NCBI RefSeq assembly: GCF_016920785.2
Contig: NW_024609881.1
Coordinates: 44,486,710 to 44,550,709, forward strand
Direction: 5' to 3'
Source: Ixodes scapularis
Taxonomy: Eukaryota > Arthropoda > Arachnida > Ixodida > Ixodidae
DNA: 64,000 bases
Position numbers and translations under genes: made by a program
Shown: positions 10,812 to 20,268 of the stretch, piece by piece
Numbering within the stretch: the first letter of the stretch is position 1
Layout of the letters: each line of letters opens with the position of its first letter
Notes under the pieces: model-generated
Databases searched by the model: none
Seen by the model: the letters and a program-made list of their open reading frames with translations, nothing else
What the model was told of the DNA's origin: nothing

Positions 10812-11040
10812 CGAGGGGCAAGGGCTCAATTTCACCCATGAGACTCTAACGAATTTAAGCCTTCAATTTTTAGATCTTCATCTGATGTTCAAAGACATGC
10901 ACACTTGCTGGAAATACTCGCCAAGAACCAAAAAAGGCCTGCTTCAGTACGACTCAGCTCACTCAAAAATCATTGAGAGGAATTGTCAAAAGCACAATGA
11001 GTGCAGCCTTAAAGAAGTCGGCGTTGGGCTTGCAGGAGTA
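10812..11040 (+). pseudogene. PLE reverse transcriptase fragment, opposite strand to the 6.6-7.2 kb piece
   Basis: Translation in one frame gives GLNFTHETLTNLSLQFLDLH, then HTCWKYSPRTKKGLLQYDSA and HSKI, a signature block of Penelope-like proteins lying just after the reverse transcriptase palm. After a one-base frame change it continues IVKSTMSAALKKSALGLQ. In a normal PLE protein the next residues are those found at the start of the minus-strand fragment (TAAESFQAQ...). It is therefore probably the missing piece of the same copy, inverted. It is directly followed by LINE sequence. Confidence 0.75.
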
Positions 11041-11863
11041 AAAGAGCATAAGTAGCTAGGTTTATTATTTACTCCTGAGCTACGTTGAAATACCCAGATT
11101 AATAAAGTCTGCCTCAAGGCCAAGAAAGCACTATGGTGCCTCAGGCAAAACCTTACTAGTGCACCTCCGGAAATAAAAAGCCTGAATTGTACGGCCCTGG
11201 TAAGACCGATTATTGAGTATGCGAGAATTGTGTGGGATCCACATACTGTAACCAATTGCCATAAACTCGAAAAACATTCAGCGACTTGCTTCCAGGTTCA
11301 TCTTTAACAAATTCGGCCGCGCTTTTTCTCTTACAAGACTTTGTGAACTCGCAAACCTCCCAACTTTGGATTTGAGAACCGAGTATGAGAGGTTGAAATT
11401 TCTTTTCCAAATTATACGAAACTGTATAAAGAACAACTCGGATTACTTCAAAATCAGAACTAACAAATCCTCAAGGCATTGCCATAGCATGTTCATTTGT
11501 AGTCGATCTGTACGAAATGATTATTTTAAATTCAGTTTTTTTTTTCATAGAACCATCAGAGTGAAAAAGATAAAATAGTAAGGGTGCAGGCGAGCTGGTG
11601 GATGTTAACCATGTTGAATATACCTGAGACTGGGGTAGAAAAGAACATAAAAGTCAAAGAAACAGAAAGGGAGAGGATGACGTCTCAAACTCGGCTCTTT
11701 CTCTTCCCTTTCTGTTTCTTCGACTTTTATGTTCTTTTCTACCCCAGTCTCAGGTATATTCAACATGGTTAACCATCAGAGTGGAATATGCTGTCCGATT
11801 CTGCTGTTTCGTCAACATCCCTTAATGCCTTTTTAGAAAATATAAATAATATTGTTTAATGTG
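11041..11863 (+). pseudogene. CR1/L2-like LINE reverse transcriptase, C-terminal end
   Basis: Reads HK-x-LGLLFTPELR, KAKKALWCLRQNLTSAPPEI, ALVRPIIEYARIVWDP, then after a frameshift near 11265 NIQRLASRFIFNKFGRAF and LTRLCELANLPTLDLRTEYE. This is the conserved region after the polymerase palm in CR1/L2/Jockey-like LINEs. It carries two early stops and one frameshift. The last block (RTIREWN..L) is split by the 207-bp hairpin insertion at 11564-11770; across it the frame resumes and ends at a TAA near 11861. Confidence 0.85.
11551..11783 (+). mobile_element. Hairpin retroposon H1 with 13-bp target duplication
   Basis: AACCATCAGAGTG occurs at 11551-11563 and 11771-11783, bordering 207 bp. The insert opens with an A-rich stretch and the head word GGGTGCAGGCGAGCTGGTGG (from 11582), then arm 1 (about 11606-11670), a short centre with GACGTCTCAAACTC, and arm 2 (about 11705-11770), which is the reverse complement of arm 1 with few mismatches. 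The head itself is not duplicated. The same head occurs in H2 (49.3 kb) and H3 (59.0 kb). No coding capacity. Confidence 0.85.
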
Positions 11864-11949
11864 ACACTCGTGAAAAGCCCAAATTGTACAAATACGGACC
11901 AAGTTTCTGCTTTGTTGTGAAATGTTCATACTTGTGCTGCTTTCAGTTT

Positions 11950-13555
11950 TGTATGATTTTTTGAAAATCCCATTTCAAAAATGTGATTTTCAAAAAATCA
12001 CATTTTTGAAATTATGTTTTTTAATATCTACAGGTATTTTCGCATCTTTTCTCAAAGTATTATCGCAAAATACGCCCTATTTATTTTGGGGTATTGATTT
12101 GAAGTATCGAAACAGAGATGCCTTCTCCGAAAAAAGCAAAAAAAAAGGTACAATTTGACCGCCGGTAGCTCGCGAGAACAACGCGATAGAAGGGGGGCAT
12201 CTTGGTCTCATTTGAAAGCTCCGCTCCCGCTCTTTCTTCTTCCGCCATTCAAGATGCTAGACGGCGACTGGCCGCCGAGAACGAAGCACAAATAAAAAAC
12301 TAAATCTTGCCACGTGGTTGGCTGTTTCGGATCACGTGTGCAAATGGCGCTTTCTCATTCGCCGTTAGGGTTACGAAGCGTCTGCTCGTTGTTTCCGATC
12401 TGCCATCTTGTTTGATTCTCGTGCGCGTCTCTGACCATGCCGATCACAACAACTCCACGGAGAACGTTTCACACAGCCCACAAGTTCGGCAAAAAACGAA
12501 AAAAGGGCCCGAGGAAGCTAATCCACGGCGCAGTTCAACCTCCCGCGAGCCTGAACGTCGACGACGAGGTGCGGGAGCCCGAACACGAAGATGTCGCATC
12601 GACGGCGCCGTCGACATCCTGACTTCAAGCAAGCGAGTGCGGCTCGACACGGTGATGCTCAGCGCTTCCGAGATTGACGAGAAAGAAAAAAAAAGCCGAG
12701 GAAAAACTCAAAGAACTTTTGTCGACGTCCGCTACGACGCGGAAAGCTGCCCTGATGGCTGGCATTTCGGCCGCCGATCAAGAGGCTCCCGAGAGTACAG
12801 AGAGTTTCGTCGTAAGCCTCGACGTCGTGAACTCGCTTCTTCAACTCGCGAAGTGTAAAGCTTGTTGCCGCGATGTCGAACTCATAAAATGCGATCGCGA
12901 GTATGGACTTGCAGTAAAACTCAAGCTATGTTGCAAGATCTGCGGGGATGTCGCACCCGAGTGGAGTTCGCCGCCGGTAGCAGTAAAAATCTGTCTGTGA
13001 ACGTTTTTTACTGTTTTCTTGAAATGAACTTTTTGCGCAGTTTGCTATTTTGCGGAAGCCGTATCTCGGCCTGTACACAACCGATCTTCCTAATTCTTTC
13101 TTTCTTTGGTAGGTGTATAAGTGGGGTATCCAATAAGGGGTCTAATTGCATCAACCTAGGCATCAGTATTTTTTGTTAGCACCTCCAATATAGATTGTAA
13201 AAATTAATTTATGAACTGAAAATTTCGAAATGCCGTAAAGATGTTATAAAGAATCATGGAGCCTTCATTTATACCTTATTGGTTTCTGTAGACCTTCTAG
13301 TTTACAGAGATACATTCCTTTTTGAGTTTTGTCTTCATAATTTTTTGGAACCTCGCCTATAAAATGTTCAAATAAAATAGTTAATTTTATCAAAAGTAAC
13401 CAAGTTATTTTAAAATAAAGTACATATTTGTCATCAGAATGGGAAGATGATTTTGCTCTATAAATTTCATTTGGATTGGACCATAAATTGAAAAAAAAGC
13501 TCAAGAAGCAGTGTTTCCCCTTAATTACTTTTTGTATAGTGGTTACTTTCATCTT
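11950..13555 (+). mobile_element. Second Mutator-like element, degraded, probably inserted in the LINE 3' UTR
   Basis: It contains a second, shorter copy of the Mutator-like 5' region (shared CATCTTGGTCT stretch near 12197) and N-terminal coding part. The left edge starts in a foldback (about 11970-12009) that resembles sequence near 7290 in the first copy. TTTTGTAT occurs on both sides (about 11945 and 13562), a possible 8-bp target duplication. Right-hand half is AT-rich non-coding. Boundaries are inferred. Confidence 0.5.
12437..12985 (+). pseudogene. Mutator-like transposase, N-terminal remnant with frameshifts
   Basis: A basic start (MPITTTPRRTFHTAHKFGKK at 12437) stops at 12622; a second frame from 12674 carries FVVSLDVVNSLLQLAKCKAC and CDREYGLAVKLKLCCKICG, matching position by position the zinc-binding block of the first copy (LNDLFAHARCGSCG ... 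EYGLAVKLVLVCSTC). Similarity is lost after SSPPVA at about 12980, so the catalytic domain is missing. A GCA|GTAAAA word there could be a splice donor, but no matching downstream exon was found. Confidence 0.75.
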
Positions 13556-13625
13556 TTTGTTTTTGTATATCCCCTCCTGTGATGGCCCAATGGGCTGACG
13601 GTATCAATAAATGAAATGAAAATAA
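13556..13625 (+). repeat. LINE 3' end with AATGAAATGAAA tail
   Basis: TATCCCCTCCTGTGATGGCC, then CCAATGGGCTGACGG, then AATAAATGAAATGAAAATAA. This resembles the 3' terminus of CR1/L2-like LINEs with a short tandem tail and plausibly belongs to the LINE whose coding end is at 11863. Confidence 0.55.
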
Positions 13626-14001
13626 CAAGCAGAAATCGTGTGCTAGAATTGCTAGAAACAGCCAAAAGACATGGCAAAAGGAGTAACAGTACTAACAAGA
13701 AACCTCCTTCCAGGCGGAGATGACATCAGGGCACAAGGTTGCTTGACAAGCAGCCAACACACTGAATTCCCGCTCAGAAGCTGGTGGTAGCATTTGACCA
13801 GCTTGAACACTCACTGCCACGACAAGTTCAAGAATTCACAAAATAATTAGAAACGACTCAATTGATTTGCCACAACTACGTTAAATGCCTCCCATGTAAA
13901 TGGCCAAGTTTCCAATGCATTGTCGCATAGGGACATATTACTTTCGGCGCAAAGGTCAAATGGGCAACTGTGTTTATTCTTGGCCATCATATGATCCAGG
14001 T
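13626..14001. other. No gene recognised
   Basis: No motif or repeat identified. Confidence 0.4.
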
Positions 14002-14016
14002 CAGGGGTCTCAAATT
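14002..14016. repeat. hAT-like terminal sequence
   Basis: CAGGGGTCTCAAATT resembles the widespread hAT terminal inverted repeat that starts CAGGGGT.TCAAA. The partner end was not found in the window, so this may be a solo end. Confidence 0.35.
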
Positions 14017-14099
14017 AATTTGAGTGTGGGGGCCAGATAACCCCCCTTGACGAATCGAGTGACAATGTAAGGCAGAAGTGGAAGGGGGGAAGAGGTGGA

Positions 14100-14370
14100 G
14101 GTTGAAAGATTTTAGAAAGAGGTCATGATCTCTGCTTCTTTTGAACTCGCAGTTTTGCCAGTGATATCTTGAACCTTGATTTGTTTTGTAGGCCCCCGGT
14201 ACTTCTGTCACCCCTTTGGGAAGGGCAGCGCTAAGATTTTTACATGGAACAATCATATGTTCAATTGTTTGCCTCCACTTTACATAGAGTGCACATTTTG
14301 TCTATATTTTCAAATTTAGCCCTGTCTTTGTTTATTCTTAAGGGAACACTGACAGGGTATTTATGCTTGC
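14100..14370 (-). pseudogene. Possible LINE C-terminal zinc-knuckle remnant
   Basis: Minus-strand translation gives CTLCKVEAN, then after a one-base shift IEHMIVPCKNL, i.e. C-x2-C-...-H-x4-C, the arrangement of the C-terminal zinc finger of I/R1/Jockey-like LINE polymerases. Upstream polymerase motifs are not visible. A chance match cannot be excluded. Confidence 0.35.
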
Positions 14371-14768
14371 CAAGGTTTTTATTTGTGCATGACATATTAG
14401 AGTTTAACAACTCAAAACACAATTTGCGTCTCGAAATTCGTCTTCTTTCCGCCCAAAAGTCGCCGATCGAGAACTGGCCGTTTTGAGTTGCACTCTCGTG
14501 CCCACGAGAGCGCAACACAGTGGTCGCGTGCCATTTTCTATGGTTTAGACAGAACCATCAAGGATACTCAAAGTTGTGGGTCATCAAAGGCACACACTTC
14601 CGGTAATTTTCTCTATATTTCTTCTTCCCCAGTCCAGTTTTGGTTTCGAGCACTTGCCTTTTTTTACTTTCAAAAATATATGACGCTCTAACAAAATATC
14701 GATTGGGTAGTCTTCTGACACTATAATGGAAAACATAAAAATAATTTTTGGGGTGTGTCAGTGTCCCT

Positions 14769-15785
14769 ATAAAGGGGCCCTGCAAGGACTTTTTGACTGG
14801 TTTTTAATTTGCACCGAACCTGAGCGCACTGAACCTAGTAACTTAAAGAAACTTTTCTTTTCTCAAATTTCGCTTTATTTTAAAAGTTGTAGGCAAATCA
14901 GAATCACAAAAACAAGCAAAAAATAACCTCCCTCATGACGTTGTAGGTCCTGGCTTGAGTGGCCGTGAACTAGAGGAGGAGTAGAGAGCTCATCGAGCGC
15001 TCACGGCTACCGCACTCCGTGTCGACGGCTCGAGAGGGCGCCACTAAAGCAGGTGTTGGATAGGCTGTATGAAACGGGCGGCCGGGGCGGCTCGCGTTGC
15101 ATTTGCTGCGCGATTAAAGACTAATTCGGCATAACACTTCATTGGCCAAAAACGACAGCAAACACGTGGTAAGGATCAGTTCAGAATGGGAGCCTCTGCG
15201 TGCTGCCGTACCACCAAATGGCCAAATCGCCAGCCAAGCCCGTGCCGAAAGCCTTCGGAACGCTCGGAACCGGTCGGATCCTCGAGCCGGTATACGACCG
15301 CAGCGCCGCCGCGTACATCCGGGACCTTTCTACGCTGGCCGTTCGTCGGAGCCTCATCCCAGTAGCCGTTTCTAGTATGCGCCGTTTTTTCTGCCGCTTA
15401 GTGGCAGGTTGTCAAAGGGTCTTTTCTTGTTTGCATACTTTATGAACTGCATTTGTTTCTTTTCTGATCTAAAATACCGAACAAAAACTACTTTAATACA
15501 TAATTGAAACGGTTCGCGACACTTATTTTTTGTATCTCGACTAAAGAAAAAGCTTTTAGTGGGTCTGACCAGTAGTAAGCCCAGGACCAAAAACGTCACA
15601 TTTTGCACGTTTTCGGTACCGCGGGTTGCCCTCGTCGGTGGAGAAGGTTTCCGCGTCGTCCGGTTAAAATATGATGCATTGCTATTTAATTACTCTCTCC
15701 ATGCCCGCTGGTTTGCCCGAACCCCAAGGGACGTGGAAACCGCAAAAAAGGTAGACGCTTAAATAGGATTGCAGGGCCCCTTTAA
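14769..15785. mobile_element. TTAA-type MITE, about 1 kb (family A)
   Basis: Left AAAGGGGCCCTGCAAG (from 14771) and right TTGCAGGGCCCCTTT (ending 15783) are inverted repeats. The right border is TTAA; the left is ATAA, probably mutated. piggyBac-like elements use TTAA. The interior includes a GC-rich block (14940-15370) with a short unrecognised frame starting MAKSPAKPVPK (15221). Confidence 0.65.
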
Positions 15786-15789
15786 GACA

Positions 15790-16050
15790 CCTGACCTGGC
15801 CTGAGCTAGAGTTCCTGTATAGGCTCCCTACGGGAGTCAGAGTTTTGCGTTCATCCTGTAGCATTGTCTTGCCAAGCAGCGCACCGCGCTACACGGCATT
15901 TCAGTCTGCTCCTCACGTGGTCGGATCTTGGTGAATAGTGGCGCGGCCAAATACGATATAGCTTCGCCGATACTGGAAACTCCTCCGAAAACGTCGGGGA
16001 GCGGCGGCAAACGTGACAGTGGCGCCTCTAGCGGACTCGGAGTCTTCGGA
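15790..16050 (+). repeat. Unnamed dispersed repeat, copy 1
   Basis: GAGCTAGAGTTCCTGTATAG followed by CTCCCTACGGGAG and, further on, GATACTGGAAACTCC and GGCGCCTCTAGCGGACTCGG. The same order of words occurs on the minus strand at about 24995-25245 (GGCTAGAGTTCCAGTATAGG, AATACTGGCAACTCC, AGCGCCTCTGGCGAGCTCGG). Function unknown. Confidence 0.6.
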
Positions 16051-17118
16051 AGCAGACGACACAATGGAAAAGTATAGGCTCCGCGACGTCCTCGGGCTTT
16101 GCGAGCCCCGTTTCGTCACCCTAAGAGCTGAAACAATTCATTACGGTCAGTCCGCTTGCAAAGCGGAATTTACTGATTGCAACTGCAATGACAGACAAAT
16201 AACAACGCGTGCATAAACAAAGATGGAGCAGTTTATTAAGAGGACTCAAACGCCACTCAGGGACATTACACGCGTTTGAAGCGTATTTGGGGAGCGGAAA
16301 AAAGGCGTTTCGCTACTCAAACTACGTTGTAAGAAGTTGCTCTTTTTCCGTTACAAATTGCGTTGTCATAATTTCTTACCTGAATAGGTGATTATTAAAA
16401 CATGCGCAAACAATATGTCAAAATTACCAGAGCAAGCGCACCAGCCTTTCCAACATTACAAAAAAAAAAGTTAAAAAAAATTTGAGTGTGCAAGCACTTT
16501 CCAAATTTTGCAGAAAAGATGGGGTCCCCATCCCAGACGAAAATAAAAAGAAATGGGGAACAGTCGCGAACAACGGCGAATTAAACGCAGAAGTTAGCGG
16601 ACGATACAAAGATACAAATCATCCATCAAGACCTCCTTCAACGACGATAATTGCACGGGGCGTCGGTAGGAGCATCGAAAATTAGCAGGTGGTGCTCGCC
16701 ATTTGAACTCAACAAACAAAGCGGAAGCAACACGACGTAACTATTAAAAAAAAGAGCTTCACTTTTTTTTTTAGCTGCACGTTACACGTATGTTTATTTG
16801 CCTTCGAGGCGTTGGTAGGAACTAAGAACAAAACAGGAAAGGAATAACGTAGTCCAGCTCACTCTGCCCGGTAAATAAGAGTCGAACTCTGCAATCTGCT
16901 TCGTGCTAGCAGTGTGTGACCTTTTTTTGCTTTTGCATTTCTTTTCCCAGTGACTTCGGCAGGTTGTTTGTTTGCTCGCTTGGCGCAGGAGTTCAAAAGT
17001 GCATTCCAGTACTTGTTGGCATACATGTCCAGGCAATCCTTGCACACCGTACCTTTGTTTTGAGTTTCGTTCAGCAACCTCAAGTGCATTTTCAGCTGAA
17101 CTTTTGCTTGGTGCAATA
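16051..17118. other. No gene confirmed; unrecognised minus-strand frame
   Basis: A minus-strand frame ending near 16859 (KGTVCKDCLDMYANKYWNAL..., Lys-rich end) extends up to the Gypsy insertion site and stays open for about 25 codons across the empty site (after removing the element). It could be an exon of a host gene broken by the Gypsy insertion, but there is no recognised motif. Confidence 0.3.
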
Positions 17119-17325
17119 TGTTATATTCCTCGCCAGCATGTAGCGCCACAAGGTCCCCGGTGACCTAGTGTGACGATGTGTGGAAGTGTGGCGCTCTAAA
17201 TTAAACAGGGGCCCACGGCTCCCTCAGTTAGTGTTGTGTTGGAACTGTGGCACGTGTGTCATGCTTCCGCTTGTCGCCGCCGAACGTTGGCCAGTGGGAA
17301 GCGAGTTCGGTTTACACTTGTAACA
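17119..17325 (+). repeat. 5' LTR of Gypsy element 1
   Basis: Starts TGTTATATTCCTCGCCAGC and ends GTTTACACTTGTAACA; matches 21746-21949. Contains AAATTAAAC near 17201 but no clear TATA box. Confidence 0.93.
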
Positions 17326-17326
17326 G

Positions 17327-17337
17327 TGGCGACGAGG
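17327..17337 (+). promoter_or_regulatory. Primer-binding site, tRNA-Ser(GCT)-like
   Basis: TGGCGACGAGG lies one base after the LTR and would pair with a tRNA 3' end CCTCGTCGCCA, which I know as the end of metazoan tRNA-Ser(GCT). Needed to prime minus-strand synthesis. Confidence 0.7.
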
Positions 17338-17427
17338 GAAACGTTTTGTTCTTCGTACAAAGTTTGTCACGGTTCCTTGCGAATGATAAGTTCGCGAATT
17401 ATTCTGCTCGGGCTAGTTCTGCTCGTC

Positions 17428-18190
17428 ATGCCAACTTTCGGCAGAATTGAACCTTTTGAAGGGGGAGGAGAGGACCGGCCGTCCTACGACGAGCGTCTAG
17501 AAGCTTTCTTTTCAGCGAATGATGTCGCGGCAAAGAGGCAAGCCATCTTCTTCAGTTGCTGCGGTGCGAAGACGCACACTCTTCTTCGGGACCTGGTCAA
17601 GCCTGCCGAGCCTCAAGATAAGTCTCTGAGTGAGGTCCTGTCCGTCCTCGGCAACCATTACTGCCCGAAGCCTTCCGCCGTCGTCCAGTGCTTCCGTTTC
17701 AACTCGCGTGCCCGCGCCGACGGACAGCAGCTACGTCGCAGCGTTGAAAAACTTGTTCGAGCACTGCAACTTCGGAGCTGAGCTTGAAAACATGCTGAGG
17801 GACTGTGTCGTCTGCGGGATTAACAGCACTGCAATCCAGACCAGACTTTTGGAACGGCCAGACTTGACGTTCGATGATGCTGTGCAGACCGCTGTGGCCA
17901 TGGAAGCGGCGAAAAGGGACGTTGGGGGATTTGCCAGACCAGCTCCGGCATCGTCGCGTTCACAACGCATCGAGTCACGGCACCTGCGGGGTGCGTCACC
18001 TGCTACCGCTGCGGAGACGGACACCTCGCGTCCGGCTGCAAGCCCGTTAAGAGTACGTGCAACTACTGCTGAAAATAAGGACATCTATCGAAAGTGTGCA
18101 ATTCGAAGCAGAGGGGCGCCCAGTCATCCAGGAAAAGTTCTACTAGACAACGCTTTCTGGGACAAGCGTGCCCGTTCCCAGCAACGGAGA
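17428..18190 (+). pseudogene. Gypsy element 1 gag (capsid region), frameshifted
   Basis: Start taken at ATG 17428 (MPTFGRIEPFEGGGEDRPSY). The capsid-like helical part runs to about 17735, then the reading changes to the +2 frame (SYVAALKNLFEHCNFGAELE, NMLRDCVVCGINSTAIQTRL, the conserved 'LRDRIVCGI' block of Mag-type Gypsy gags). Compare the intact equivalent in the second element (LRDRIVCGLHDSGVRCKLL at 63.1 kb). No complete protein can be made. Confidence 0.8.
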
Positions 18191-18735
18191 CGCATCCAGT
18201 GAATGTCGTCGATGACAACGCTGAGGACGACAGCGCATCGTCCGAGGTTTTCGACATGTGGCAAGTTGACAGCGTCGCGCCGTCACCGCCGTTCACAGTC
18301 GCCGTCTACGTGTGTGGCAAGCCACTCTGCATGGAGGAGGACACGGGCGCAAGTTTCTCTGTCATCGCCAAGAAACGTCTGCAGGTGCTAGTGCCTGCGA
18401 TACGAGTCATGCCATCCGGCGTGCTGCTGTGAAGCTATTCCGGTGAACTGACCCAAGTTCAAGGCAGGGTGGACGTCAGCGTGCAGTTTCATGACAAGAA
18501 GGCCGTGCTGCCATTGCTCGTCACTGGAGATGAGTCACCTGCACTACTTGGACGCAACTGGATTCGGCAGCTGGGCCTCAACTTCTCTGATGTGGAGGTA
18601 ACTGTTCACTCACTCTCTGACGTCAGAACTCTAGTTCAAGAGTTTTCTGCTGTGTTTGAGGAACACCTGGGTACTTTCAAGGGGCTCAAAGCCAGTATTC
18701 ATGTTCTGGAAAATGCTCCACCGAACTTTTTTTAA
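17998..18735 (+). pseudogene. Gypsy element 1 zinc knuckles and aspartic protease
   Basis: In the third frame two CCHC knuckles are visible (CYRCGDGHLASGC, one residue short, and a second with two internal stop codons), followed by the retropepsin active site EEDTGASFSVI (about 18340). A TGA at 18430-18432 breaks the protease, after which ALLGRNWIRQLGL, the conserved end of Gypsy proteases, appears near 18550. The frame is lost in a T-run at about 18727. Confidence 0.8.
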
Positions 18736-19315
18736 GCTGCGTCCACTACCTTTCGCACTCAAAGATGGAGTTGCACAGGAGCTTCAACGCCTAGAAAGGG
18801 AGGGCATTATTGTACCAATCAAGACATCAGCCTGGGCTGCACCCATTGTTCCTGTGGCCAAGAAGGATGTACGTGTGAGGATTTGTGGCTATTTCAAGGT
18901 AACCGTGAATCTGGTGGCCACCCTGGAAAAGTACCCGATTCCCAGGATCGAAGACCTGTGGGCCATGCTGTCTGGGGGGAAGAAGTTCACCAGGTTGGAT
19001 CTGAGGGATGCTTACCAGCAAGTGATTCTTGAGCAGGACTCGAGGAAGTATGTCACCATTTCCACACATATGGGGTTCCAGTACACCCGCCTTCCTTTCG
19101 GAATGTCGTCCGCTCCAGCTATCTTCTAGCGGGAGATGGAAAACTTGTTCCGAAGGCTGCCACACGTCGCTGTGTATTTTGATGACATCCTGGTCACCGG
19201 CGCGACTGACTCGGATCATCTGCACAAAATTCGTTCCATTCTCACACGCCTTTGTGATGTCGGACTGAAGTGGAAGTTTGACAAGTGCCATTTTTTTTGT
19301 GCCGCAGGTTGAATA
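18736..19315 (+). pseudogene. Gypsy element 1 reverse transcriptase, 5' part
   Basis: Shows FTRLDLRDAYQQVILEQDSR, LPFGMSSAPAIF followed by TAG, then the catalytic YFDDILV motif (about 19171-19191). A run of T then breaks the frame just before the hairpin insertion, which interrupts the sequence encoding the conserved V-E-Y-L-G-H motif. Confidence 0.88.
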
Positions 19316-19619
19316 TCTTGGCTGGAAGGAAGCGCCGAAAGACAGGGACAAAAGAAGTAGGTAACGACGACACGTGGCACACTCGCAACTGAAGGTTTAT
19401 TGGAAAATACAAAGACTTAAATGCTATAACAAACCACTTCATTTCCTGCCACCCCACTCTCTCTCTAAAAATAGCATTTAAGTCTTTGTATTTTCCAATA
19501 AACCTTCAGTTGCGAGTGCGCCACGTGTCGTCGTTACCTACTTCTTTTGTCCGTCTTTCGGCGCTTCCTTCTAGTCATGAACAACCAACTAGCCCAACTT
19601 AACATTCTGAATATCTTGG
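19310..19619 (+). mobile_element. Hairpin retroposon H4 carrying the PLE 3' tail, 12-bp target duplication
   Basis: TGAATATCTTGG at 19310-19321 and 19608-19619 borders 286 bp. The insert is a hairpin with arms of about 100 bp (about 19324-19430 and 19465-19573); the right arm is followed by an unpaired tail AACAACCAACTAGCCCAACT (19581-19600), matching the 3' end of the PLE at 6.2 kb (GAACGACCAACTAGCCC). The arm is thus an inverted copy of the PLE-end-proximal sequence. Inserted inside the Gypsy polymerase, so younger than that element. Confidence 0.85.
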
Positions 19620-20268
19620 GCACATTATCAACCAGGAAGGGCTGTCTCCAAGCCTGGGCAAAGTAGCGGCCATACTTCATGCTCCTGCTCCTCGTGACGT
19701 CAAGCAGCTTCAGAGCTTCCTAGGATTGATTAATTTCTACAGACATTTCCTTCCTAACCTGTCTGATTGCCTGCAGCCACTGCACTTGCTTCTTACCGAC
19801 GGGAGGAAGTGGGAGTGGGGAAAAGACCAAGAAGAGGCTTTTACCACAAGCAAGCACTTGATGACGTCCACTCCGGTTGTAGCTCATTTCAATCCAGAAA
19901 AGCCGGTGTGTCTAACTTGTGATGCATCGCCATACAGGATCGGTGCAGTTCTGGCGCACCATGAAGCCGATGGCCGAGAGCGACCCGTTGCTTTTGCATC
20001 AAGGAGTTTGTCCTGAGCAGAACAAAACTACAGTTAACTTGACAAAGAGGCATTAGGCTTGGTCTACGGGGTGGAACGGTTCCACCAGTACTTGTGGGGG
20101 ACCCCTTTTCAAGCTTTCACAGACCACAAGCCGCTGCTGGGATTGCTGAGTGCTGACAAGCCAGTTCCTGTCCACGCGTCACCTCGGCTTGTCAGGTGGG
20201 CTCTCAAGCTTTCAGCGTACAAGGACCAGCCGACCTACAAAACCAGGAAGGAATTTAGGTCATGCTGA
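19620..20268 (+). pseudogene. Gypsy element 1 polymerase end and RNase H
   Basis: After the hairpin: QLQSFLGLINFYRHFLPNLS (connection), then RNase H blocks LTCDASPYRIGAVLAH (first Asp), ERPVAFASRSLS followed by TGA at 20014-20016, and TDHKPLLGLL. Another frame change follows near 20245. These are textbook Gypsy RNase H blocks. Confidence 0.88.
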
